Assembly (NCBI RefSeq): GCF_017896165.1
Contig: NZ_JAFCNB010000001.1
Span: 496,001-560,000 of the forward strand
DNA from: Microbispora oryzae
GTDB lineage: Bacteria > Actinomycetota > Actinomycetes > Streptosporangiales > Streptosporangiaceae
Length of the DNA stretch: 64,000 nt
Direction: 5' to 3'
Shown here: in pieces, positions 18,822-27,229 of the stretch
Layout: each line of letters opens with the position of its first letter
Position numbering within the stretch: position 1 is the stretch's first letter
Translations under genes and position numbers: made by a program
The notes under the pieces: generated by a model
Database searches by the model: none
The model's input: only the letters and a program-made list of their open reading frames with translations
Told to the model about the DNA's origin: nothing

Positions 18822-19598
18822 TCAGGAGACGACCTCGTTCGGGAGCGCCCCGCCGTACCTGCGGTCACGCTTGGCGAAGATCTCGCACGCCTGCCACAGG
18901 TCCCGCCGGTCGAAGTCGGGCCAGAGCTGGTTGAGGAAGACCATCTCGGCGTACGCGGACTGCCAGAGCAGGAAGTTCGAGGTGCGCTGTTCGCCCGAGG
19001 ACCGCAGGAACAGGTCCACGTCGGGGATGTCGGGCTCGTCGAGGTAGCGGGCGAAGACCTTCTCGGACACCTTGTCGGGCTTGACCCGGCCGTCCGCGAT
19101 CTCCTTGGCCAGCCGCACCGCGGCGTCGACGATCTCCGCGCGGCCGCCGTAGTTGACACAGAACTGCAGGGTCAGCGTGCTGTTCCCGACCGTCATCCGC
19201 TCGGCGTCCTGGAGCTCCTTGATGACGCTCTTCCACAACCGGCCGGGGCGGCCGGCCCACCGGACGCGCACGCCCATGGCGTTCAGCTCGTCGCGCCGCC
19301 GGCGGATGACGTCGCGGTTGAAGCCCATCAGGAAGCGGACCTCGTCGGGCGAGCGCCGCCAGTTCTCCGTGGAGAAGGCGTACGCCGACAGGTACGGGAC
19401 GCCGATCTCGATGGCGCCCTCGATGACGTCGAACAGCGACGCCTCACCCATCCTGTGCCCCTCGGTGCGGGGCAGGCCGCGCGCCTTGGCCCAGCGGCCG
19501 TTGCCGTCCATGACGATCGCGACGTGCCGCGGTAGCAGGTCGCGCGGGATGGGGGGAGGCGTCGCCCCTGACGGGTGCGGGGTTGGAGGTCGGACCAT
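18822..19598 (-). CDS. uppS: Isoprenyl transferase (undecaprenyl/decaprenyl diphosphate synthase)
   Basis: cis-Prenyltransferase that extends allylic diphosphates with isopentenyl diphosphate to make the polyprenyl carrier for cell-wall synthesis. The catalytic motif [14 protein letters not shown] carries the essential Asp. [35 protein letters not shown] and the closing [20 protein letters not shown] segments are all intact. It has 258 residues and lies 31 bases after recO on the same strand, the usual actinobacterial recO-uppS operon. Confidence 0.95.
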   Translation of the reverse strand: MVRPPTPHPSGATPPPIPRDLLPRHVAIVMDGNGRWAKARGLPRTEGHRMGEASLFDVIEGAIEIGVPYLSAYAFSTENWRRSPDEVRFLMGFNRDVIRRRRDELNAMGVRVRWAGRPGRLWKSVIKELQDAERMTVGNSTLTLQFCVNYGGRAEIVDAAVRLAKEIADGRVKPDKVSEKVFARYLDEPDIPDVDLFLRSSGEQRTSNFLLWQSAYAEMVFLNQLWPDFDRRDLWQACEIFAKRDRRYGGALPNEVVS

Positions 19599-19629
19599 GG
19601 TTCCGAGCGTATTGGCTCCGCTGTGGTCC

Positions 19630-20436
19630 TCAGGCGCGCGTCGTGTGCGGATTATGTGATTTCTCGCTCGCCCCCGGCCACTCCGGCGCGGCGGCGAGCG
19701 GCTCGGACCACGCCCGTTCCACGTGGCGGAGCGAGCGGATGCCGTGCTCCAGGTGCCACTGGAGATAGGCCGCGACGAGGCCGCTGCACTCGGTGCGGTG
19801 GCGGGACTCGGACGCGTCGGCGGCGGGCCAGTCGCCGCGCAGCAGCGCGATCATCAACGCGACGGTCTCCGCGGCGGGCACCGCGGCGCCCGGCGGGCGG
19901 CAGGCCCCGCACACCACTCCCCCGGCGACGATCGCGAAGGCCCGCACGGCCTCCGCCCCGCACCGCGCGCACTCCGAGAGCGCCGGGGCGTAGCCCGCGA
20001 CGGCCAGCGAGCGCAGGAAGAACGCGTCAAGCACGAGGCGTGCCTCGTGCTCGCCCTCCGCCAGCGTTCGCAGGCCGCCGACCAGCAAAAGGAACTGGCG
20101 CAGGGCCGGCTCCTTCTCCCCCACGGTCAGCCGGTCGGCGGTCTCCAGCATCGCGGATCCCGCAGTGTAGCGGGGGTAGTCTCCCACGATCGCCTCACCG
20201 TACGGGTGGAGGGTCTCGACCTGCGTGACCACGTCCAGTGACCTGCCGGTGTGAAGCTGCAGGTCGACGTGGGAGAACGGCTCAAGCCGGGCGCCGAACC
20301 GCGACTTGGTCCTGCGGACTCCCTTGGCCACGCCGCGGACCTTCCCGGTGCGGCGGGTGAGGATCGTGATGATGCGGTCCGCCTCGCCCAGCTTCTGGGT
20401 GCGCAGCACGACGCCCTCGTCGCGGTAGAGGCTCAC
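19630..20436 (-). CDS. recO: DNA repair protein RecO
   Basis: Mediator that loads RecA on SSB-coated single-stranded DNA. The N-terminal OB fold ([36 protein letters not shown]) is followed by the helical domain and a zinc motif with two Cys pairs (ECARCGAEA ... [12 protein letters not shown]). It has 268 residues. The C-terminal tail after [17 protein letters not shown] is short. The ATG at 20436 opens a recO-uppS operon. Confidence 0.94.
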   Translation of the reverse strand: MSLYRDEGVVLRTQKLGEADRIITILTRRTGKVRGVAKGVRRTKSRFGARLEPFSHVDLQLHTGRSLDVVTQVETLHPYGEAIVGDYPRYTAGSAMLETADRLTVGEKEPALRQFLLLVGGLRTLAEGEHEARLVLDAFFLRSLAVAGYAPALSECARCGAEAVRAFAIVAGGVVCGACRPPGAAVPAAETVALMIALLRGDWPAADASESRHRTECSGLVAAYLQWHLEHGIRSLRHVERAWSEPLAAAPEWPGASEKSHNPHTTRA

Positions 20437-20559
20437 CTCTCCATGCTAGAGGGAGCCCGGCCCGCCCGCCGGTCCGGCACGAACGGTGAAAATTCGGTAA
20501 TGATCTGGCGACGATGGCCTCTCCCCGCCCGACCCGGAGCTGTACGGCAGGTGGTCATG

Positions 20560-20589
20560 CGGTAAACCTGGGATGCGAAGGCTTTACCG
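20560..20589. promoter_or_regulatory. Inverted repeat upstream of the CDP-alcohol phosphotransferase gene
   Basis: CGGTAAA (20560-20566) and TTTACCG (20583-20589) are exact inverted copies 16 bases apart in the 243-base gap between recO and the divergent gene. It could be an operator. No regulator is identified and the rest of the gap holds no gene. Confidence 0.35.
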
Positions 20590-20679
20590 AAAGGTCACTA
20601 AGCTTCTGCCTCCGGCGGAATCCGCGCGCCGGTCGGGCCCGGTGGCCTGATCTCCCCCCCGTTTGCGTGAAAGGGTGCC

Positions 20680-22263
20680 ATGACCCGCGTGGTCCTGCTG
20701 GGCTCACCGCCCGATCCGATCGCTTCCCCGCCCCCAGGCGGTCAGCCCCTCCTGCCGGCCGACATCACGCTGGCGTCGCTTCCCGGGGCTCCCACCGTGT
20801 ACGGCAGGCTGCTGGGGCAGCTCGCCTCCGTGGACGCCGACCCGGTGACGATCGCGCGGCCGGCCCACGCCGCCGCCTACCGCGGCCATGCGGGCCGGGT
20901 GCTGGAGAGCCCCGACCTCGCCGGAGACCTGCGGACGCTGGCCGACGTGGCCGAGACCGCGGAGGACGACCTGCTCCTCTTCCCGGCGGACGCCCTGGTG
21001 CACGACGAGCTGATCTACCAGATCGTCAAGGCCAAGCGGGCCGCGCTCACCCTGATCGTCAGGGAGGAGCGGGACGAGGACGGGCCGGAGGAGCCGCCGA
21101 TCGAGGACGCGGAGCCGGAGATCGGCGCGAAGACGATCGAGGGCCTGCCCCAGCGCACCCGCGCCGGCCGCGGCCGCGTGATCTCCGTCGGCACCGCCTA
21201 TCACGCCGTCACCAGGCCCAACGCGGTGCTGCTCGGCCCGATCCTGCTGCGCCAGCGGCACGCCGCGTCCCTCGCCGAGGCGGCCAGGGAGCTGGCCGAC
21301 ATGGTCCACCTGTTCGGCCCGGAGGACGACGTCACCGAGCTGCTCGTGCTCGGGCTCGTCCGCCGCGGCGTGTCCGTGGGCGTGCGCGGCCGCAGGGACC
21401 TGTTCTACCGGCGGGTCCGCGATCAGCGCGAGGCGGACGAGGCGCTGGCCGAGATGGCCGGCTTCAACGAGGACCGGGCCCGGCTCAACAACGCCGTCAA
21501 GGGCGCGGACGGCTTCTTCACGACGTTCTTCGTGAGCACCTACTCGCGGTTCATCGCCCGCTGGGCGGCCCGCCGCGGCCTCACGCCCAACCAGGTCACG
21601 CTGATCTCGATCGGCCTCGGCCTGCTGGCGGCCGCCGCGTTCGCGACCGGCACCCGGCCGGGCGCGGTCGCCGGCGCGGTGCTGATCTACTTCGCTTTCG
21701 TCTTCGACTGCGTCGACGGCCAGCTCGCCCGTTACGCCCGCAAGTTCGGCGTGCTCGGCGCGTGGCTGGACGCCACCTTCGACCGGTTCAAGGAGTACGC
21801 CGTATTCGTCGGCCTCGCCGTGGGGGCCACCGTCTCCGGGCAGTTCGGGGACGGCGAAGGGGTGTGGACCCTGGCCCTGGTCGCCCTGGGCCTCCAGTCG
21901 GTGAAGCACCTGGTGGACTTCTCGTTCGGCGCGGCCAACCGCCGCAAGGCGCCCGTCCCGCTGCCCACGCTGGCGCTGACCGTGGCCGACGACCGCCCGC
22001 TGCGGGCCGCGCTGGAGGAGCGCAGGGCCAGCCGGAGCACCGGCGTCCGCGGCCTGCTGAAGTTGTGGACCAAGGCCGGGAAGTTCCGTCCCGTCCACTG
22101 GGCCCGCAAGATGATCGTGTTCCCCATCGGCGAGCGCTTCGGCGCCATCGCGATCACCGCCGCGTTCTTCGATCCCCGCGTCACGTTCCTCACGCTGATC
22201 GTCTGGGGCGGCGTCGCGGCCACCTACACCCTCACCGGACGCATCCTGAGGTCGCTCGCATGA
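20680..22263 (+). CDS. CDP-alcohol phosphatidyltransferase-family membrane enzyme with N-terminal domain
   Basis: A 527-residue protein. Residues 1-270 are soluble and look like a degenerate sugar-nucleotidyltransferase fold (TRVVLLGSPPDPI ... DLLLFPADALVHDEL). Residues about 275-510 form a CDP-alcohol phosphotransferase with the complete signature DCVDGQLARYARKFGVLG followed by AWLDATFDRF, all catalytic Asp present, and several membrane helices. It would transfer a phospho-alcohol from a CDP-activated donor to an acceptor such as inositol phosphate or a lipid. The pairing of domains resembles inositol-phosphate transferases, but the substrate is not settled. It overlaps the next gene by ATGA. 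Confidence 0.85.
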   Translation: MTRVVLLGSPPDPIASPPPGGQPLLPADITLASLPGAPTVYGRLLGQLASVDADPVTIARPAHAAAYRGHAGRVLESPDLAGDLRTLADVAETAEDDLLLFPADALVHDELIYQIVKAKRAALTLIVREERDEDGPEEPPIEDAEPEIGAKTIEGLPQRTRAGRGRVISVGTAYHAVTRPNAVLLGPILLRQRHAASLAEAARELADMVHLFGPEDDVTELLVLGLVRRGVSVGVRGRRDLFYRRVRDQREADEALAEMAGFNEDRARLNNAVKGADGFFTTFFVSTYSRFIARWAARRGLTPNQVTLISIGLGLLAAAAFATGTRPGAVAGAVLIYFAFVFDCVDGQLARYARKFGVLGAWLDATFDRFKEYAVFVGLAVGATVSGQFGDGEGVWTLALVALGLQSVKHLVDFSFGAANRRKAPVPLPTLALTVADDRPLRAALEERRASRSTGVRGLLKLWTKAGKFRPVHWARKMIVFPIGERFGAIAITAAFFDPRVTFLTLIVWGGVAATYTLTGRILRSLA

Positions 22264-22967
22264 TCACCCAGACGCAGCCCACCATGATCCCCGACCCGGA
22301 CGAGGAACGCCGGCGCGTCCAGACCCAGCGGCTGCTGGCCTACCGCGACGACGGCCCCCTGGTGGCCCTGGTCAGAGGCCGCCTGGGCGGGGGCCTGCCC
22401 CCCGTTCCCGTCACCGTGTTCGCACTGCTCGTGACCGTCGCCCTGGCCGTGACCGGGACGCTCTCGGACGGTCCGGTGCTGCTGGTCCCGGTGCTGGTCA
22501 CGGTCGTGCTGGTCACGGCCACGGCGCCGCGCGACCATCTGGGCCGGTTCGACTGGCTCACCCCGCCGCTGCTGCGGGCCACCGAGTTCCTCACGGTCAT
22601 CCTGCTCGGGCTCGCAGAGGGCACGCCGAAGTGGCTGCTCTACGTGCTCATCTACGTCGTCGGCTACCACACGTACGACACCGTCTACCGCACCAGGCAG
22701 GGGATCTGGCCCCCGGCGTGGCTCTATCTGGCCGGCCTCGGCTGGGAGGTCCGCCTGCTGGTCGTCGGCGTGGCGGCGGCCGCCGGCGTGCTGACCCCCG
22801 TCGCGGTGGTCCTCACGGCGTACCTGCTCGTGCTGTTCTCCGTGGAGAGCGTGATCAGCTGGGTCCGGCTGGACAAGGCGTCCGCGCAGGCGCAGGCCGA
22901 CCAGGACCTGGAGCAGTCGCCCGAGGACGCCGCCGAGCAGGTCACCGGCGAGGCGGAGCAGGGCTGA
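22260..22967 (+). CDS. Membrane protein, DUF5941-like
   Basis: A 235-residue protein with about five hydrophobic segments (VFALLVTVALAVTG, PVLLVPVLVTVVLVTAT, LLYVLIYVVGYHTYD, LLVVGVAAAAGVLTPVAVVL, AYLLVLFSVESVISW) and an acidic tail. In other actinomycetes a similar domain (DUF5941, from memory) is found fused to the CDP-alcohol phosphotransferase that precedes it here. The 4-base ATGA overlap supports translational coupling and a shared complex. The function is unknown. Confidence 0.75.
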   Translation: MITQTQPTMIPDPDEERRRVQTQRLLAYRDDGPLVALVRGRLGGGLPPVPVTVFALLVTVALAVTGTLSDGPVLLVPVLVTVVLVTATAPRDHLGRFDWLTPPLLRATEFLTVILLGLAEGTPKWLLYVLIYVVGYHTYDTVYRTRQGIWPPAWLYLAGLGWEVRLLVVGVAAAAGVLTPVAVVLTAYLLVLFSVESVISWVRLDKASAQAQADQDLEQSPEDAAEQVTGEAEQG

Positions 22968-23057
22968 CCTGGCTGAGGCGCGGGCCGGCCTCGGGGTGAC
23001 CGCGGGCCGGCCCCAGGCGTGGCGAGGGGCGTCCGGCCGTCGGGACGGGTGCCCCGG

Positions 23058-23540
23058 TCATGAGCAGCTGTCGAACAGGGCCCAGACGACCTTGCCGTCC
23101 GCGGTGACGATCCAGCCCCACGCGACGCTCAGGGCGTCGACGAGGTGCAGCCCGCGGCCGGTCTCGGACAGGTCGCTCCACGGTGACAGAGCCGGGACGC
23201 GTTCGCTGCCGTCGCTCACGCCGCAGCCGATGTGCGACCGGTTCCTCACCAGCCGCAGCCGTATGGACGGGCCGAACCCGTCCCGCTGGGCGTGCCGCAG
23301 CGCGTTCGTCACGAGTTCGGAGACGACGAGCTGGGCGTCCGGGACCAGATGGGCGAAGCCCCAGCCGTACAGGATCCTCGCGGTGAAGTCGCGGGCGGCG
23401 GCCGCGGAGGTGCTCCGGCTGTGGAGGGCGCACGCCGCGGACCCGGGCAGGCCCGGCTCGGCGGCGTTGTCCCCGTCGAAGACGGAGGTCAACCAAGGAG
23501 GCGCGGTCGCGGCTCCCGGGCCTGCCAGCTCTGCAGTCAT
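23058..23540 (-). CDS. ATP-binding anti-sigma-type regulatory protein (HATPase_c)
   Basis: A 160-residue protein with a GHKL ATPase core: the N box VVSELVTNALRHAQ, G1-like CGVSDGSERVP and the DLSETGRGLHLVDALS motif of the RsbW/SpoIIAB-like family. Such proteins act as sigma-factor antagonists or as partners of XRE regulators in Streptomyces bald/whi-type gene clusters. ATG 23540 is preferred because GAGGGA lies about 6 bases upstream; an in-frame GTG at 23561 is open. It is divergent from an XRE/DUF5753 gene, the usual partner. Confidence 0.85.
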   Translation of the reverse strand: MTAELAGPGAATAPPWLTSVFDGDNAAEPGLPGSAACALHSRSTSAAAARDFTARILYGWGFAHLVPDAQLVVSELVTNALRHAQRDGFGPSIRLRLVRNRSHIGCGVSDGSERVPALSPWSDLSETGRGLHLVDALSVAWGWIVTADGKVVWALFDSCS

Positions 23541-23610
23541 CGCCGTTCCCTCAGGTCTCACCCATTACATGATGTGAATTTCCCTGCCGCCGTGTATCTT
23601 GCCCTGCGTC

Positions 23611-23639
23611 TTGCGTATGCAAGCACGGGTGCACGTGCA
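23611..23639. promoter_or_regulatory. Palindromes between the ATPase and XRE genes
   Basis: TTGCGTATGCAA (23611-23622, arms TTGC/GCAA) and the perfect palindrome TGCACGTGCA (23630-23639) lie 8 bases apart in the AT-richer 230-base divergent region. They are good candidates for autoregulation by the XRE protein. GTAAC and GTTAC arms also lie near 23717-23732. Confidence 0.4.
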
Positions 23640-23773
23640 AATGTCATTCCCGCGGGATTTTCATGCGCGGTTCATCGGAAAGTCGCCGATTCCACGGGTA
23701 ACATGATCGTCTCCACGTAACCTTTTCGTTACTCGGGACTGGTTCACTGGAATGCCTTTTCTGGATCGGCGTG

Positions 23774-24688
23774 ATGGAGACCGGCGTGGACATGGCCCAG
23801 GTGAACAGCGCGGCGTCCGCGTCTGCGGGAGCGGCACGGGGCGGCCCGACGGTCCTGCGGATCATGCTCGGCGCCCAGCTCCGGCGGCTGCGCCGGGACA
23901 GCGGCATCACCCCGGAGACGGCGGCGAGCGCCATCCGCGCCTCCGTCGCCAAGATCAGCCGCATCGAGCTCGGGCGGGTGGGGTTCAAGGAGCGCGACGT
24001 CTCCGACCTGCTCACCCTGTACGGAGTCGTCGACCCCGACGAGCGGGCCGCGCTGCTGGGCCTGGCCCACCAGGCCAACGTGCCCGGCTGGTGGCACAAG
24101 TACGGCGACGTGCTGCCGGGATGGTTCGAGTTCTACGTCGGCCTGGAGGAGGCCGCCTCGATCATCCGGTGTTTCGAGCTGCAGTTCATCCCCGGGCTGC
24201 TCCAGACCGCCGAGTACGCCCGCGCCGTCATGATGCTGGGTAACGCTGGCCGGGCGGGCGACGACGTGGAGCGGCGGGTCGACCTGCGGATGAGGCGGCA
24301 GGAGCGGCTGACCGGCGACGGCGCGGTGACCCTGTGGGCCGTGGTCGACGAGGCGGCGCTGCGCCGCGCGATCGGCGGGACGTCCGTCATGCGGGCGCAG
24401 ATCGAGCACCTGCTGGAGATCACCCGGCGGCCGAACGTCACCCTTCAGGTGCTGCCCTTCGACCGGGGCGGCCACTCGGCCGCCGGGGGGCCGTTCACCA
24501 TCCTGCGCTTCGAGCCGCCCGAGCTGCCCGACGTCGTCTACCTGGAGCAGCTCACCAGCGCCCTCTACCTGGACAAGCGCGAGGACGCCGAGGCGTACAC
24601 GAAGGTCATGAACGCCATCTGCGTGGAGGCGTACCCGGCCAGCCGGACCACCGCGTTCCTGGAGTCCATGCTCGACGAGCTGCGGTGA
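23774..24688 (+). CDS. XRE-family regulator with DUF5753 domain
   Basis: A 304-residue protein of the WhiJ-like type. An N-terminal helix-turn-helix (LRRLRRDSGITPETAASAIRAS..KISRIELGR) is followed by the DUF5753 domain (about 110-300) with GWWHKYGDVLPGWFEFYVGLE, FELQFIPGLLQTAEYARA and VLPFDRGGHSAAGGPFTILRF. These proteins control development or antibiotic production together with an ATPase partner and often a small DUF397 protein. The divergent ATPase is present but no DUF397 gene is. The start could also be ATG 23792; neither has a strong ribosome binding site. Confidence 0.88.
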   Translation: METGVDMAQVNSAASASAGAARGGPTVLRIMLGAQLRRLRRDSGITPETAASAIRASVAKISRIELGRVGFKERDVSDLLTLYGVVDPDERAALLGLAHQANVPGWWHKYGDVLPGWFEFYVGLEEAASIIRCFELQFIPGLLQTAEYARAVMMLGNAGRAGDDVERRVDLRMRRQERLTGDGAVTLWAVVDEAALRRAIGGTSVMRAQIEHLLEITRRPNVTLQVLPFDRGGHSAAGGPFTILRFEPPELPDVVYLEQLTSALYLDKREDAEAYTKVMNAICVEAYPASRTTAFLESMLDELR

Positions 24689-24700
24689 CCGGCCGGGCGC

Positions 24701-25609
24701 TCAGCGGTCCGGCAGCGCCGCGAAGAAGGCCCGGCAGGTCTCGGCGAACGCCGCGGCCCGGGCCGTGCGCCGCACGCCGCGGACCGTGGCCAGGACGACC
24801 TCAAGCGCCGGCACCTCGTCGCTGATCGGCACGCACACCACGCTGCCGCCGTCGTAGGTGTGGTCGCTCGCCGTCCGCTGGTTGAGTATCGAGTAGCCGT
24901 GGCCGCCCGCCACCAGGGCGCGGGCCGTCTCGTAGCTCGACGTGCGAAATCGCACCCGCGGCTCGGTGGGGTAGAGCGCGCGGAAGTAGTCGCGGCTGCT
25001 CGGCAGGTCGAGCAGGATCATCGGCTCCGCCGCGAGGTCGGAGAGCGAGACCGCCTCGGCCCGGGCGAGCCGATGCCCCGGCGGCAGCACCACGTAAGGC
25101 CGGGCCAGCGTCAGCGGGTGGACCTCGAGGTCGAGGGCGAGGTCGACCGCGTAGACGAGGGCGACCTCGCACCGCCCGTCGAGCAGCGCGGCCTCCATGG
25201 AGGAGATCTCCCCCTCCGACACGGTCACCCGCACGTCCGGATAGCGGCCGGCGAAGTCGCGCAGCAGCCGGGACAGATAGAACGGCGCGAGCGTGGTCAG
25301 GCAGCCGATGGCGAGCTCTCCGGTCAGCGCCCCCGCCAGGCCCCTCGCCGACTGGGCGAGCGCGGCGGCGTGGGCGAGGAACTCGCGCGCCTCCACCAGG
25401 AAGCGCTCGCCCGAGCGGGTAAGTGAGAGCCCCCTGGCGTGGTGGCGGATCAGGAGCTGGACGCCGAGCTCCCGCTCGACCTGGGCGATCGCGGCCGAGA
25501 TCGCGGACTGCGCCACCATGAGCTCGCGGCTGGCCGCGGTCATGCTGCCGAGCTCGGCCGCCGTCACGAAGTAACGCAGCTGGACGAGAGTGAAGTTGAC
25601 GTCCGCCAC
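24701..25609 (-). CDS. LysR-family transcriptional regulator
   Basis: A 302-residue protein. The winged helix-turn-helix (LRYFVTAAELGSMTAASRELMVAQSAISAAIAQVERELG) occupies residues 10-50 and a periplasmic-binding-like effector domain lies at 90-295 (GELAIGCLTTLAPFYL, EVALVYAVD, GHGYSILNQRTA). LysR proteins usually control a divergent gene, but the gene upstream here is read in the same direction and belongs to an ABC exporter, so the target is unclear. It converges on the XRE gene with 12 bases between. Confidence 0.9.
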   Translation of the reverse strand: MADVNFTLVQLRYFVTAAELGSMTAASRELMVAQSAISAAIAQVERELGVQLLIRHHARGLSLTRSGERFLVEAREFLAHAAALAQSARGLAGALTGELAIGCLTTLAPFYLSRLLRDFAGRYPDVRVTVSEGEISSMEAALLDGRCEVALVYAVDLALDLEVHPLTLARPYVVLPPGHRLARAEAVSLSDLAAEPMILLDLPSSRDYFRALYPTEPRVRFRTSSYETARALVAGGHGYSILNQRTASDHTYDGGSVVCVPISDEVPALEVVLATVRGVRRTARAAAFAETCRAFFAALPDR

Positions 25610-25687
25610 GAGACCATTCTGACCGTCTCTGTCTCGTCCGGCGCCCCCAAACCGGTATGAACTTCGAATGCCTTTTACCGGCGCTGA

Positions 25688-26416
25688 TCAGGCATTTTCC
25701 TTTTGGAACCGCTTCGTGCCCACGGCCATACCCACGATCGCGAAGGTCAGCGACACGATCACCCCCCACACGACCTCAGCCGAGCCGTACGATCCGGCGA
25801 ACAGCGCGCGCAGCGCCTCCACCGCGTACCGGAACGGCGTGAAGCGCGACACCACGTCGAGCCACGCCGGAGCGAGCGACATCGGCAGCAGCGCGCCCGA
25901 CAGGAGCATGAGCGGGATGACCACCGTGGAGATGAGCGGGGCGAACAGCTCCTGCCGGATCGTCAGCGCGGCGGCGTACGACAGCGCCGCCACGCCGATC
26001 GACATGACCGTGATGAGCAGCAGGCCGAGCAGCAGGCCGGCCAGCGGCGCGCGCAGGCCCAGGACGTAGCCGATGACGATGATCGCGACTGCCTGCACCA
26101 GCATCACGACGCTGTCCCTGAGCACGCGGCCGAGCAGCAGCGACACCCGGCTGACAGGAGTCACCCGCAGCCGCTCCAGCACGCCGAACCGGTGGTCGAT
26201 GACGATGCCGAAGCCGGCCAGCCCGGTGCTGACCAGCCCGAGCTGGATGAGCAGGCCCGGCACGAGGGTGCCCCACGAGCCCACCCCGCTGCGGGCGAAC
26301 AGCGGGCCGAACAGCAGGAGATAGAGCATCGGCTGCACCGCGCCGAAGACGAGCGCGAAGCGGTTCTTGGCCGTGCCGCGCAGGTAGTAACCCGTGAGTG
26401 TGAGCAACGCGTTCAC
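25688..26416 (-). CDS. ABC-2 type exporter permease (DrrB-like)
   Basis: A 242-residue membrane protein with six hydrophobic segments (FALVFGAVQPMLYLLLF, LIQLGLVSTGLAGFGIV, VMLVQAVAIIVIGYVLGL, LLLGLLLITVMSIGVAALSY, PLISTVVIPLMLLSGALLPM, GVIVSLTFAIVGMAVG) and the family feature DHRFGVLERLRVTPVSR in the cytoplasmic loop. It is the permease of a daunorubicin-resistance-type exporter. Its GTG start at 26416 overlaps the ATPase stop by 4 bases, so the two are translated together. The substrate is unknown. Confidence 0.9.
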   Translation of the reverse strand: MNALLTLTGYYLRGTAKNRFALVFGAVQPMLYLLLFGPLFARSGVGSWGTLVPGLLIQLGLVSTGLAGFGIVIDHRFGVLERLRVTPVSRVSLLLGRVLRDSVVMLVQAVAIIVIGYVLGLRAPLAGLLLGLLLITVMSIGVAALSYAAALTIRQELFAPLISTVVIPLMLLSGALLPMSLAPAWLDVVSRFTPFRYAVEALRALFAGSYGSAEVVWGVIVSLTFAIVGMAVGTKRFQKENA

Positions 26417-27156
26417 GCGGCGGCCCCCTCGCGCAGCGCGCGGCCGGTCAGGCCGAGGAACACCTCGTCGAGCGTCGCGGCGCCGCTGGCGCTCTTCAGC
26501 TCGGCGGGGGTGCCGGACGCGACGATCCGGCCGTGGTCGATGATGACGACGCGGTCGCAGAGCGCGTCGGCCTCCTCCAGGTAGTGCGTGGTCAGGAAGA
26601 TCGTCATACCGTCCCGCTCGCGCAGCAGCCGCACGTGTTCCCACAGGTTGGCCCTGCTCTGCGGGTCGAGCCCGGTCGTCGGCTCGTCGAGGAAGAGCAG
26701 CTCCGGCCGGTGCAGCAGCCCCATGGCGATGTCCACCCGCCGCTTCTGGCCGCCGGACAGCGCCGCGGGCGTACGCCGTTCGAGCCCGGTCAGGTCGAAC
26801 CGGTCGAGGAGGGCGGCGACGCGCTCACGCGCCTCGGCGCGGCGCATGCCGTACAGACGGGCCTGCAGCTCCATCTCGTCGCCGATCTCCGAGAACGGCC
26901 CGACCGTGCCGCCCTGGGGCACGTAGCCGATGCGCCGCCGGACACCTGTGGGGTCGGCGAACAGGTCGTGCCCGGCGACGGTCGCGGTGCCGGCGGTGGG
27001 CCGCAGCAGCGTGGTCAGCATCCGCAGGGTGGTCGTCTTGCCCGCGCCGTTCGGCCCGAGGAAGCCGACGATCTCTCCGGCGGCGACGTCGAGGTCGACG
27101 CCTCGCACCGCCTCCACCGTGCCGAAGGTCTTGGTGAGTCCTCTCGCGTGAATCAT
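26413..27156 (-). CDS. ABC exporter ATP-binding protein (DrrA-like)
   Basis: A 247-residue ATPase with Walker A GPNGAGKTTTLRML (about 34-47), the Q loop YVPQGG, the signature LSGGQKRRVDIAMG, Walker B LLFLDEPTTGLDP and the H-loop THYLEEADALCDRV. The C-terminal part is the short DrrA type. It powers the adjacent permease. A near-perfect 24-bp palindrome lies 10 bases upstream of the start and a TetR gene is divergent, so the exporter is probably repressed by that TetR until its substrate appears. Confidence 0.93.
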   Translation of the reverse strand: MIHARGLTKTFGTVEAVRGVDLDVAAGEIVGFLGPNGAGKTTTLRMLTTLLRPTAGTATVAGHDLFADPTGVRRRIGYVPQGGTVGPFSEIGDEMELQARLYGMRRAEARERVAALLDRFDLTGLERRTPAALSGGQKRRVDIAMGLLHRPELLFLDEPTTGLDPQSRANLWEHVRLLRERDGMTIFLTTHYLEEADALCDRVVIIDHGRIVASGTPAELKSASGAATLDEVFLGLTGRALREGAAA

Positions 27157-27165
27157 GCCGGTTAG

Positions 27166-27189
27166 AGTAACACCAAATTTGGAGTCACT
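27166..27189. promoter_or_regulatory. TetR-type palindromic operator
   Basis: A 24-bp imperfect palindrome with 20 symmetric positions, centred on CCAAATTTGG (27173-27182) and flanked by AGTxAC/GTxACT arms. It lies between the divergent ABC exporter (start 27156) and TetR (start 27230) genes and would block transcription of the exporter and probably of tetR. It is one of very few AT-rich stretches here. Confidence 0.75.
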
Positions 27190-27229
27190 TAAATATTGTG
27201 GTCACACAAACGCACGTACACTTGGGGCC

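Noticed and set aside
25688-27156. Membership of the ABC exporter in the nitroimidazole operon itself
   Set aside because: It has its own divergent TetR and its own palindromic operator, with a different sequence from the CGTCCGGTT repeat, so it is treated as a separate unit.
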